The notes below the pieces were generated by a model. The model saw only the letters and a program-made list of their open reading frames with translations. It made no database searches and was not told where the DNA came from. A stretch of 64,000 nt of DNA, from the NCBI GenBank assembly GCA_038277395.1, contig CM076195.1, forward strand, positions 154,805,594 through 154,869,593, given 5' to 3'. Both the position numbers and the translations under genes were made by a program. The first letter of the stretch is position 1, and every line of letters starts with the position of its first letter. Positions 1-10,564 of the stretch are shown piece by piece. This stretch comes from Dryocosmus kuriphilus (Eukaryota > Arthropoda > Insecta > Hymenoptera > Cynipidae).

Positions 1-2
1 TG

Positions 3-180
3 GACATTACTCGGAGGGTTAAACCTGAATTGGAATCATATGTTAAGAAGCGAAAAATAGAATCAGAAGATGAAGGTGAAGGAGAAGATTTTGGTCAACA
101 TGATGATTTACCATCCATGACAATCAATAAAGATGCTGCTGATGATGGAAATAATGAAGATGATGATGAGGGTGATATCA

Positions 181-239
<59 letters not shown>

Positions 240-422
240 AAGTGACATTTCCTCTGAATATGAAATAGAAGAAAGATTTTCAGGATACTCGGAAGATCCG
301 AATGATTTTGTAGATCGAATGCGCCAACTTTTACAATCCCAATCAACTGGAAGCAGAAATAAGTTGCTCGAAATAATTGCAATCATTAATGAATTAAGAG
401 AGGCTGGTATTATTAAATGATA
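3..422 (+). CDS. 3' end of an acidic Asp-rich protein gene (partial, frame break)
   Basis: The frame is open from base 3 and continues beyond the window's left edge. It reads DITRRVKPELESYVKKRKIE, then a very acidic stretch and a run of about 18 Asp, and stops at TGA 243-245. A second frame emerging from the same GAT tract (bases 239-417, stop TGA 418-420) also looks like real protein: it starts KSDISSEYEIEERFSGYSED and ends with an amphipathic segment, NELREAGIIK. The natural protein probably runs from the first frame into the second, so one or two bases seem to be lost or gained in the GAT repeat (true indel or assembly error). I do not recognise the family; the composition suggests a nuclear protein. 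An unseen intron in the tract is possible, but no splice sites are visible there. Confidence 0.6.
182..238 (+). repeat. (GAT)19 trinucleotide repeat
   Basis: Uninterrupted GAT/ATG/TGA tract of about 19 units inside coding sequence. It encodes poly-Asp in the upstream frame and poly-Met in the frame that continues downstream. It is a likely site of slippage. Confidence 0.95.
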
Positions 423-1280
423 ATATTTTTATTAAATGATGTAAACACTTTAGCAACTGTTGGTTCAATATTCCTAATAGTTGAACTAACATTGGAATTA
501 TTGGATTCACAATTTCCTGTAATTATATTTAAGAATTTACTGTAATGCAGTAAGTTAAATAAATCTAGTTTTCAACATATATGTGTATTTCTTCCTTAAA
601 TCGCCCACTTGATTTAATTTTAGTTTTTAAGTGCAGCAGAGGCTCATCACATCTTTTAAAGCTTCTAACATATGATTTAAGATGTGTAATAATTGAATAC
701 AACATTTTTCAGTGATTACTTGTTTTAACTACATAATTACTCTCCCCTCCTCCTCCTCCTTCTCCTCCCCCTCCTGCTCCTCCTCATCCTCGTCCATATC
801 TTCGTCACACATTTTTAATAGTTAATTGACGTTAATTTCAGTGTTAATATCATTGAAAAAATTCCTTATACCAGTATACAAGAAATCAACCATTTCATCT
901 AATTAGTACAGGAATCAATATTAGAAATCTATTTAGAAGACAAAGCGCACATCTAGTAAAAAATACAAAAGAAACGTGCTTATAACTATACAAGAAAAGC
1001 AACTTGGTTGATGGTGGTGCACTCTATTCATTATTAATTTAGTTTGCCTTGTTATCTCTTGAAGTAGATTTGTTTTAACTAGAGTTCAATGTTGGTTGAA
1101 GAAACATATGCTTTTTCCATTGATAATAGCATATTTTAATATCATCAATACTTCACTAAGCATGCTATTATTGCTGTGTTTCAGCTAAGTGAATTGGATT
1201 TTTAGTATATTACTCTGTTGTGTTAAAGATTATTTCAATGTTTCTTACATAGGATTATAAAGTTTATGTAGCTGACTTAT
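423..1280. other. 3' flank of the acidic-protein gene, pyrimidine tract
   Basis: AT-rich non-coding sequence with stops in all frames. It contains a CTCCTC-rich tract at about 742-795. The block at about 600-740 is related to the repeat copies near 1.8 and 2.2 kb. No gene is seen. Confidence 0.6.
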
Positions 1281-1395
1281 TTGGTAGATCGATTTCGGTT
1301 CCTTTAACAATCTCAAGCAGATGGTAACAGAAATAATGCATTGAAATAATTTCAATCACTAATGAAATAAAGAGAGGATAGAATTATTAAATAAT
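1281..1395 (+). pseudogene. Degenerate duplicate of the terminal coding segment (308-422)
   Basis: Base-by-base comparison shows clear homology to 308-422: matching blocks include GTAGATCGA, AGCAGAAATAA / ACAGAAATAA, GAAATAATT and TATTAAAT at the end. The copy has substitutions and small indels that destroy the frame. Offset from the source is about 973 bp, so the 3' end of the gene appears to have been tandemly duplicated and has decayed. Seen by eye; identity not computed. Confidence 0.65.
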
Positions 1396-1619
1396 TTTTT
1401 AGTAGCTGATTTTAATAGCTTAAAAGCTAGTTTATTATTTCCAATAGTAGAATTAACACATGTCGTACATGTGATTACAAGTTTTATCTCACTAATTCAT
1501 AAAAAAATAATCAAATAGACCCAATGTGGTACTAAGTATGCAACAGGATTTTCTATTACTCTATGCTATTATAGTTTTTAAGATGTTAAATTCTAAGTGA
1601 TCTTTAAATTTGTAAATAT

Positions 1620-2300
1620 GTGTTTATGAAATATAATTTTTAAATTTATATCTACATCTTCATTTCTTTTACCCGAACTCAGTTTGATTGTTATAAAATG
1701 TAAGAGGTCTTATGTGTAGTAAGTACTTGTTTAAGAAATGTAATATGTACTACCTAATTTCTTTCACCCACACTCATTTTGGTGATTATAAGTTTTAGAG
1801 TTTCTAACTGATGGTCTAAGGCTTGTAACCGTTGAGCGCAAAATTTTGAGTATTTTATTTAATTACAGCCTCCTCCTCACACTCCTCCTTCACTCCTCCT
1901 CACTAAATATAAAAACGATTTTGAAAAGGCTATGTGTCAAATTAGATATCAGAATTATTTACAGTAAACGAAATTTAAAAAATTTGACTCAGCAAAGCAC
2001 TAAGTATGAAATGGGTTTTTCTATTACTCAATAATGTACAGTTCTTTTAATAAGTTAAATTTAAAGTACTTTTTAAGTGCAATAAGTACTTGTTTATGAA
2101 ATATAATTTTAAACGCATAACTACTTTTTAGTTTCATTCACTAGCACTCATTTTGGTTATTATAAAAATTCAAGAGACTCATCTCAGTTTTAGAGTTTCT
2201 AACTGACAGTCTAAGGCTTGTAATGGTTGAGTGCAAAATTTTGAGTATTTTACTTAATTATAAAGTCCTTCTCTTCCTACTCCTCCTCCTCCTCCTCAGT
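1620..2300. repeat. Tandem degenerate copies of 3'-flank repeat with CTC tracts
   Basis: Two close copies at about 1790-1880 and 2185-2275 share blocks such as GTTTTAGAGTTTCTAACTGA and GCAAAATTTTGAGTATTTTA, each followed by a CTCCTC tract. A more diverged relative lies at about 630-790. Period is about 400 bp between the last two. Non-coding. Confidence 0.7.
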
Positions 2301-2569
2301 AAATATTTATAAACATTTATAACATTTATAACATTTATCAACAATATTTTTCTTTAGTTTTGTCATAATTTTGTCTTATATTGCAACATTTTTTTTTCAC
2401 ACTGCGTATTGCACCTTTTTAAACACACAAATCTTCTGCAATAGTTCCAACTATAAACTCGTTCATTCGTTGAAACTGCTTCATTAAAAACATTGATTGG
2501 TGTACAGGTTGAGTTCTTTCAATATAATAAATGTAGAGTTTGGAATTAAAATGGGAAGTGTGAGTCCTT

Positions 2570-4618
2570 TAATCAAGCTTGCTCAACTGACACCAAATCA
2601 TCATCATAGTAGAAACCAAAGTGCAGATTAAAATATTTAGATTTAATAACTCCTTCGCCCATTGCACTACATAGTATAGTATAGTATGGTATTTTGCATA
2701 TTTTGAATTGTACAATTGCTCTTCTAATTAATTTTTTATTTATCATGGACATGAACCCTTTTTTTCCAAGAATCATATTAGTAACATTACAAATTCCAAA
2801 ACGTGTTTCAGATGCTTGTAAAACGCTTAACCAGAGTCTTCTTTAGTCTATTATAAATTCCCATGGAACAAAATGTATATAAATTCAAATAAGTTAATGC
2901 ATCATAGTGTCCATTCAAAGCTTTTATCCTTTTTACAGCATATTATATTACAATATTGGCGTCATACTTGCTATGAAAAATGTTTAATCTGGATATATAT
3001 TGAGAGAATATTCTTTCCTCGTGGTAAAGTAATACTAGCTTTTTAGTTTATTGATATGGCTAGTAAAACGAAAAGTATAATAGTGTAATAAGAATTAGAT
3101 TAATAAAATTGCTCTGAATCATACTGAAAAGCAAAGTGCAGATTAAAATGTTTAGATTTAATAACTCTTTCAGCTGCTGCACCATATAGTATAGTATAGT
3201 ATAGTTTTGCATGGTATATTATTGTAGCGATCAACGAATGGATTTTCAAACATATCAGAATTCTATGTAACTTGATACCATTGTTGATGGTGAATTTCTG
3301 GAAAGTGGGGGTAAATCCTGTTTAAACTTGCATGAAAATATGTAATATGACGTCATATCTCAAGAATTCCATGTAACCTGATACTATTGTTTGTGGAATT
3401 TCTCAGATTTTTATGTCATTTGATACACATTGGTCAAAAATCTAAGTCTAACATTGGTTAGGTTTAAAATTTATATGCAAATAAATTGTTCAAAAATTTC
3501 ATAGCTGTACTTCACTCATCTAACTTTATCTCTTTATTAATTCCTTAGTGTTCACCCTTTGATCTTTACTAAAAGATGATTTTCAACAATTATTTAATAA
3601 AATTATATTGTAGTAGTTTATCTTATGAAAATAAAGAAGTACTTTTCCTTGAAAGGAAAGACTTTAAATTATTTCTGCATATTTTCAACTGGACAATTGC
3701 TCTTTTAATTAACTTTTTATTTAGCATGGACATGAACCATTTTTCCACAAGAATCATGTTATTAGCATTACAAAATTTCAGTACATTATTGAGAGACTTG
3801 TAAAACGCTTTACTAGAATCTTCTTTAGTCTTTTATAAATTCCCATGAATAAAATATATATACTTTCATATAAGTTAATGCATCACACCATCTACTCAAC
3901 GCTCTTATCTTTTTTCACAGCATATTATATTACAATATTGGTCTCATACTTGCTATAAAAAATGTTTAATCTGGATATATATTGAGAGAATATTCTTTCA
4001 TTGTGGTACAGTAATACTAGCTTTTTAGTTTACTCATATGAGGTGTAAAACGAAACAGATCAATGTGACCCCGAAAAATACTTGGAAATATTTTTGTAGG
4101 CTAAAATATAAGAGCATAAATTTCATCAATAACTTTAGGTCTTTGAATTTACTTAATATCGGATTTCCTGCCTATGCATGATCTCATGTGATTTTTGCGA
4201 TCGAACACTCAGCATACAAACATTAGACTTACGTTTTGTTAAATTACTCCTAAAGAATAAAATGCCTAATATCTATCTAGAATCCATTTATAGATAAGAG
4301 CAAAGACCGTCAAACGCACGCGCTACGTTTTACTTTGATAAGGAAAGACTTTAAATCATTTCTGCATATTTTGAACTGTACAATTGCTCTTCTAATTAAT
4401 TTTTATTTAGCATAGACATGAACCCTTTTTTTCCAAGAATCATATTCTTAACATTAAAAAGTTTTACAATATGCTTGAGATATTTGTCAAACGCTTTACT
4501 AGAATCTTCTTTAGTCTATTATAAATCCCCATGGAACAAAACATATATACATTCAAATAAGTTAATGTAACACACCATCCACTCAAGACTCTTATCCTTT
4601 TTTCATACCATAACACAT
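2570..4618. repeat. Three dispersed copies of an unknown ~300-bp repeat
   Basis: Homologous blocks start near 2697, 3676 and 4363 (shared ACAATTGCTCTTCTAATTAA, GACATGAACCCTTTTTT) and continue through AAACGCTTTACTAGAATCTT to GTTAATGCATCACACC-like ends. AGTATAGTATAGTAT microsatellites lie at about 2675 and 3190. No protein-like frame. Unknown non-autonomous repeat or tandem duplication product. Confidence 0.65.
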
Positions 4619-5335
4619 TAGGGAAGTAATAAATCATGTCGATTAGCTTATATATAAACACATTCCATAACTATGTGTTACAGAAATCGGATACTTTTAA
4701 TGGCATAAATTCTTCAATAAGTCTCCCTATGTTTTATAGAACAAACATTCCTTCGTAATCAGATCAGATTGTGACCTACTTTTAAATTTCATTTTAACGC
4801 ATTACGGAAGCAATAAATTATATCAATTAGTAATGCCACATTTCACCTCTTACACGTGCGCTGTCAAATTCTTGTCACATAATTACTATATTATATTTTC
4901 ATGATATGTTTTATAGAACAAAGGGTTTCTTTATAATCAAGTTAGACACGTTTAGGCAGGTTTGTAGTCTACACGATAAACACATTCCATAATTCTTAGA
5001 AGAGGGCGTAACTTCTAAGAACTGACATATTTCTTGGAAAAATATATTAGGGAAGTAATAAATCATGTCGATTAGCTTATATATAAACACATTCCATAAC
5101 TATATGCGCTACAGAAATCGGATATTTTTAATGACATAAATTCCTCAATAAGTCTCCCTATGTTTTATAGAACAAACATTCCTTTTTAATCTTATTAGAC
5201 TCGTGACCTACTTTTAAATTTTATTTTAACGCATTACGGAAGCAATAAATTATATCAATTAGTAATGCCTCATTCCATCTCTTACACGTGCGCTGTCAAA
5301 TTCTTGTCACATAATTACTATATCATATTCTCTTG
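4619..5335. repeat. ~430-bp tandem duplication
   Basis: AGGGAAGTAATAAATCATGT occurs at about 4620 and 5049, and GCATTACGGAAGCAATAAAT at about 4798 and 5231. Spacing is constant (428-433 bp), so two tandem copies are present. No coding potential. From 5340 to 5640 follow a short GA-rich tract and an unremarkable AT-rich stretch. Confidence 0.75.
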
Positions 5336-5673
5336 ACACGTGGCATAGGAGAAAGAGATATTGGGGTAGAAGGAGAGAGAGAGAGATTTGTTTATGCAAA
5401 ATTCATGTTTAACAATCGCGTATTATTTAATTACTGACGTCACACCGGCTAGATGCTTAACGCGGACATGAACCGCTTTAGCTCTCGATGTCGGTAACTG
5501 TCGGTAACAGGGATCTTGGATTAGAACCGGCCCTGCTCATCTACTTAGAACCTTCTGAAGCTTTAAAATAAGGAGGGAGATATATTAATAAATAAATATA
5601 GTACCTACATTAGTTGTGGATATATACAAATACCTTGTTTTGACACGTTTCTAGAAAATTCTATAAGTAGCGA

Positions 5674-5681
<8 letters not shown>

Positions 5682-5723
<42 letters not shown>
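5682..5723 (+). repeat. (AAT)14 microsatellite at a retroelement 5' junction
   Basis: About 14 AAT units directly abut the truncated 5' end of the retroelement that starts near 5724. The repeat stays in frame with the element's reverse-transcriptase remnant. Confidence 0.9.
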
Positions 5724-7043
5724 CATGATCTAATACAGACGATGATTGTTGGGGAGTCGTATGGGTATCTCGGTATATTGCAGGCAAGAGGACCACTCCT
5801 GTCTGCAATGAAAAAGGCACTTAAGACTTCCTTTTCGAGACGATTGAGTTCGATCATGTCTACCGGTCTCACTGCTAAGAACATCACCAAAGCAATTAAC
5901 ACATTTGCTATCCCTCTCCTAACATACTCCTTTGGGTTATTATTGTGGTCTGAAACAGACCTTGAGGCTTTAAACCGAATCATCCGCGTGAAAATGTCTG
6001 AGCATCGGATGCATCACGAGAGGGCGGCTGTGTAGAGAATAGTCCTACCACGCAAGCTTGGGGGTAGAGGGGTTTTGGACGTTCGACGGCTTTGTGACTC
6101 ACAGGTTACACAGCTACGCGAATACGTCCTCAACAGGACGAATATCCCGCTCTACGACTACATCTGTAGAGTAGACCTGTACACCCCTCTTAAGCTTGCA
6201 GTTGCTGATTACCAAAACATCGGACACCTAACTGTTGAAAAACTTAATGCTCAATGGCGTGGTAAGCAACTGCATGGAAAGCACCCTCAAATACTAGATC
6301 TTCCATGCGTAGATACTAATGCTTCAAACCTCTGGCTAAAGCGGGGAGAACTCTTTCCGGAAACGGAGGGGTTCGTTATTGCTATCCAAGATGGAGTAAT
6401 GAACACGAGGAACTACCAAAAGCATGTCCTCAATGTTAAGGCGGTCATTGATAAATGCCACCTCTGTGGTAATCCAAATGAGACAATCGAGCAGATCATT
6501 GATGGCTGTACGATGCTTGCCTCGCAAGAATATACCCGCAGACACAATGATGCTGCAAATATTATCCATCAACAGATTGCTCTAAATCTTGGTTTGCTAG
6601 AGGAACGTAAGCCTTATTATAAATACTCCCCTGTAAGAGTACTAGAGAACGAACATCATCTCCTCTACTGGGACAGGACTATCCTCACAGACCACCTGGT
6701 CAGGCATAATCGCCCAGACGTCCTCTGGTGGAACAAACATGAGCAACATGTCAGAATTATTGACATTAGTGTTCCCTTAAACCACAATATCCAACTTCGA
6801 TACACTGAGAAGATCCAGAAGTATGCGGAGTTGCGGCAGGAGATCATGGCCGTGTGGAGGGTGAAGAAGGTCACCCTTCACCCGGTAGTAATCTCCTCCA
6901 CAGGGAACGTTCACGTGAGATGCATCCAGCACTTGGAAGACCTGGGAGCTGGGAAATTTTTACATCTTATACAGAAGACAATATTGCTTAACACCTGCCG
7001 CATCGTCCGGAGTTTTATGGGCGTTACCAATGATAGCGGCTAA
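5724..7043 (+). pseudogene. R2-like non-LTR retrotransposon, 5'-truncated: RT thumb, CCHC, REL endonuclease
   Basis: One frame runs 5724-7043, broken only by TAG at 6033-6035. The first part (to 6032) is the end of a reverse transcriptase: it shows YLGILQ, then AINTFAIPLLTYSFG and MSEHRMHHERA. After the stop it continues LPRKLGGRGVLDVRRL. A zinc-knuckle-like KCHLCGNPNETIEQIIDGC is followed by EYTRRHNDAANIIHQQIA, and a restriction-enzyme-like endonuclease core RPDVLWWN...IIDISVPLNHNI fits the PD-(D/E)xK pattern of R2/R4-type LINEs. Palm and fingers are missing, as expected after incomplete target-primed reverse transcription. The single nonsense codon suggests a fairly young copy. It lies downstream of the SARA 3' end and is not a host gene. 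Confidence 0.88.
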
Positions 7044-7282
7044 TCGTATTCTGTAAAAAAGGCTATCCCACGTACACTTTAAAAGTTGACAACCCCACGT
7101 TATGCATTTTTAATATTTTTAAGAATTTTTTTGACAGTGTTTTATTTAGTTTTATTATCATGTCTTATGACTTTTATTTATTTTTTTTCTTGTTATTATT
7201 GTTATTATTATGTTCGCTATTGTGTCGTGTATGTCCGTGCCCGTTTGTGAAGTTATGTGTGTTGTCCACCGCTCGAAATATT
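7044..7282 (+). other. Probable 3' UTR of the R2-like element
   Basis: AT-rich, non-coding sequence follows the stop at 7041-7043. No poly-A tail or target-site duplication could be fixed, so the 3' end of the element is uncertain. Confidence 0.4.
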
Positions 7283-7727
7283 ATTATATTAATTGAATCG
7301 TTTGTCTCAGATGCTGGTTTAAAAAATCTTGACGAATGCTCTGGTTTCCATCCCCAGGTATATCTCTGACTTTCTTTCTCTCGCTATCTCTCTCTTTGGG
7401 GAGTGCTTTTGCCCCCTTGGCACCTGGGATAAGCAATATCGCTTGAAATTTATAATACTAAAAAAGAGTTGAGGACAAGTGTCTCTGATAATGTTGCCTG
7501 TAAGGGAGCATTGTTCGTTAAAAAAAAAAAACGAGCAATGGTTCTTCGGGCGTTTGTTTGAGACATTTGTGAATTTCCTCAATTCAGAAAAACACCTCAT
7601 ACTTAACGCATCACTTTACACCTGAGCGAAAGCTGCGATGCTTCGTGGTCCAGAGCAAGATTATTTTAATTATTTGACGAATGCGGAAGCAGAATAATTT
7701 TTGAAACCGCATCTGACACAAACGAAT
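7283..7727. repeat. ~445-bp segment with imperfect inverted ends (MITE-like)
   Basis: Left end reads AATCGTTTGTCTCAGATGCT and the reverse complement of the right end reads GATTCGTTTGTGTCAGATGC; homology extends about 28 bp. Between them is a non-coding region with a C/T-rich tract and an A12 run. The arrangement suggests a small DNA element, but no target duplication is clear. Confidence 0.45.
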
Positions 7728-8933
7728 CTACTAAGCACTTGCCGCGTTCGCGACCGTGTTTGGTAGCGAAGTACCGGGTCATGAGTACCTGTGGGAGGAG
7801 GTGGGCCCATAATAATGAAAAACCTAGGAAAATAACGGCTCTTTTAACAGCAAAGCAGCTGCTTGAACAGCGGGTTACAAGGAGACAGCAAAATTCCATC
7901 TTTGCTACTGGTCCTTCCCGTTGTTTAAAAATGAGTCAAGCGCCGTCAAAAAACCGCCCAATCCAGAAGAGATCGAGGTCTTCTGGAAGGGGGTATATGG
8001 AAAGACTTGTGTGCTGAACGAAGGCGCAGCAAATAAAACGCTCTTTCGAAACTTATGTCATAGACAAGATTTAGATGATCCAGCGCAGGAGTTTCCGCCA
8101 ATGACTGTGGAAGAAGTGAAAAAAGTAGTCGCTAGAACTAAGAAATTTTCAGCGCCGGATCCAGATAAAATAAAAAATTTTTGGTAGAAGAAATTTCCTT
8201 CCACTCACAAATATCCGGCCTGTATATTCACTTCATTCCTTAACGGTGAATAATCTGTTTCGCAGCGGTTCATGGAAGGACGTACAGTGGTGATTCCAAA
8301 CACCGGAGGCATGTCGAATCCAAGGAACTACAGACCCATAGCTTGTTTGAACACCTGTTAGAAGCTATTCACTGGCATTCTTAAGGAGAGGATATTAACA
8401 TCTATTGAGCTAGCGTGAAGCGCAGTAGTTGAACAACGCGGATGCAAGAGAGGCATGGCAGGTTGCAGGAAGAACTTGTTAATAAACAGGTGTGTGACCC
8501 AAGATTCGATTCGGTATCGACGCAACCTTTCCATCGCTTGGATTGACTATCGCAAGGCATTTGGTTCTACGAATCACGAGCTGATCATCAAGCTCCTTGA
8601 GTATCTCATGGTACATCCAAGCATATTGAGGTGCATAAGGGAGCTGATGCTTTTGTGGCGGACGACATTTGTCGTAACAACTGACAACAGACAGGTGACC
8701 ACGAACTGTGTCACCTACAGGAGAGGAGTCTTTCAAGGCGACTCTCTCAGTCCGCTTCTCTTCTGCATCTCCCTCTTGCCTTTAAACATTGTGCTCCAGG
8801 AGAATCGCTGTGGATATCTATGTGGCCCCCAAAAAAAGAGAACATAAGATAATCCATCTTTTAAACATGGACGACCTTAAATTATTTGCCTCTTCAAAAA
8901 AGGACCTAAATATCCTTGTGGCGACCGTAAGTA

Positions 8934-10197
8934 CAGTCTGTTCCACAAGACAAGGTACGCGTTTTCTCGAAAAGTTTCAAAGATTTTTTTTCCTTTCTTT
9001 TTTGGCCTGACTGTATTTTTGAAGGGCTAAGGCGGAACCGCTGATTCGTTTCATTCTCGTTCGAAGTGTCAGCTATTGCACAAGATTACGCAATGAGTGC
9101 TGTATACGCTAAACGCTTTGAGGCTGTGTTTTTATGCACCAATAAACACGGACCACATCCTTCGTACTCAGCCACTGCTAAAGTGCTTAAAAAGGCTAAG
9201 CACTTCGTGCAAGCGTGGGTGGAGTGGTATAGAGACACAAAAACACTCGACGATCTGCCGGGAAGTGGAGAAATGCGGGTAACGTCAAGTAAGGAGGATA
9301 AGGCGATCATCGCACTGTTCAAGCGCAACCCAGCTCTGCGGCTGCGCGAAACCAAAGCTAAGCTAGCGGCGAAGGGACTAGAGGTTACTGTAAACACCAT
9401 AAGACGCAGATTAGCTGAGGCAAAAGTGCAGTACCGTAGCACGAGGCAGAAACCCCTGCTCTCAGAGGTTCACATGGAAAAACGCTTGGCGTTGGCTACG
9501 GAAAATAATGATCGCGATTGGTTAAATTTAATTTTTTCCGACGAAGCGTCCTTTTGGGAATGGGTTTCCATTAAACGTGCCTGGTCAGACTGTGGTGAGC
9601 TGTTCCTCCAGCGAACTGTTAAACACCCCATAAAGGTCCATGTTTGGGGATGCTTCTCACAGCGAGGTTTTGGCTGTTTAGAGCTTTTTACTGAGAACCT
9701 GAATGCTCAAAGAATGGTCAAAATCTACAAACATGGTCTTCTGAAGTCTGCAGGAAAGCCGTTGGGGCCAACAATGAGGTTTGGATCCTTCAAGAGGACA
9801 ACGACCCTAAACATCGCAGTCGCCTCTGCATGAGCTGGAAAGCGGAAAATGGCGTCGTGACCTTGGACTAGCCTTCACAATCTCCTGATGCAAATCCAAT
9901 TGAAAATGTGTGGAGTGTCGTTAAGAGAAAACTTACAGGAAGGCGTGTATTCATCCTCAAGCAGCTCTCTCGATGAATTAGAGAGGTATGGCGCTCTCTG
10001 TCTTCAGAATATGCCGAAAACTAGCGAGAGCATGCTCAGAAGGTGCCAGGCTATTATCCAGAATAACGGTGATTGGACGGTTTATTAAGGAGAGTCCGCC
10101 ACAATCTTTAAAGCTTTTTTTCATGGGAAAAAAGAAAAACGAAGTTTTCTTTGAAACTTTTCGAGAAAACGCGTACCTTGTCTTGTGGAACAGACTG
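8934..10197 (+). mobile_element. Tc1-like transposon, 1264 bp, complete ends, TA duplication
   Basis: Both ends are visible. The left end starts CAGTCTGTTCCACAAGACAA; the right end is its exact reverse complement. The inverted repeats continue through GGTACGCGTTTTCTCGAAAA and on to TTCAAAGA, about 49 bp. TA flanks at 8932-8933 and 10198-10199 are the expected target duplication. Termini of CAGT type plus a DD34E transposase remnant place it in Tc1. It sits inside the reverse transcriptase of an R2-like element; element plus one TA is 1266 bp, a multiple of three, and the flanking RT frame is the same on both sides. Confidence 0.95.
9093..10088 (+). pseudogene. Tc1-like transposase pseudogene (DD34E)
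   Basis: Frame 1 (ATG 9093 to about 9780) carries the paired helix-turn-helix region (LPGSGEMRVTSSKEDKAI, VTVNTIRRRLAEAKV) and the first catalytic Asp in IFSDEASFWEW. A frameshift near 9782 is followed by WILQEDNDPKHRSRL with the second Asp (9797-9799) and, 34 residues later, the Glu of NPIENVW. In-frame TAG at 9869-9871 replaces the expected Trp of the DWPSQSPD motif and TGA occurs at 9974-9976. A second frameshift leads to the usual end RRCQAIIQNNGDW, stop 10086-10088. With two shifts and two nonsense codons the enzyme cannot be made, though the ends remain intact. Confidence 0.92.
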
Positions 10198-10564
10198 TAA
10201 ATACTCCCAGGGAATCCGAATGATCTTTGTTCTGAACAAATGTGCGTGCGTCCACCTCTGCAAAGGAAGGCTAGTAGAAGGATCCTCGTGTGACGATCAA
10301 GATGTTCAGCTTATAGGCGGAAATACCATTCAGCATCTTGTTAATGGGAGAAATACGCATATCTTGACATTCCGCAAGCAGAAACCCAAGATGTGCGTGT
10401 GGTAAAAGTGACTCTCCAAAAAAGGTATCGTCAAATTTTCAGAAAAATTTGGGCTTCTGAGTTATCTGGGAAAAATAAGATCCAGGCGACCAATACGCTT
10501 GCAGTTCCCATACTGTTGTACCTACACGTTTGGGGCAATAAAGTGGAACGTCGATGGGGAAAAG

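Larger units (their letters stand above)
7795..10560 (+). pseudogene. Second R2-like retrotransposon copy (N-terminal RT part), split by a Tc1 element
   Basis: Pieces in order: a pre-RT region ending NPEEIEVFWKGVYGKT, then TVEEVKKVV...FSAPDPDKIKNFW (8110-8186), then after stops NPRNYRPIACLNTC (about 8317-8359), then GCRKNLLINR, SIAWIDYRKAFGSTNHEL (8540s), GVFQGDSLSPLLFC (about 8728) and, after a frameshift, HLLNMDDLKLFASS (about 8855), the catalytic DD box. The Tc1 insertion sits at 8934-10197. Beyond it the frame resumes GIRMIFVLNKCA and, shifted again, NTLAVPILLYL before running into minisatellite at about 10565. Several stops and frameshifts make it dead. The thumb region overlaps in kind with the copy at 5.7 kb but is clearly divergent from it. 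Confidence 0.85.

Noticed and set aside
95..420. Ser-, Ile- and Met-rich frames through the GAT tract
   Set aside because: They are alternative readings of the trinucleotide repeat. Only the Asp frame and the downstream continuation look protein-like.
4464..4661. Small ORFs in the 0.4-5.4-kb flank
   Set aside because: Not preserved between copies of the underlying repeats, so not under coding constraint.
5742..7043. Possible host gene from the long frame at 6075-7043
   Set aside because: It contains a LINE RT thumb, Cys motif and REL endonuclease core; it is a retrotransposon.
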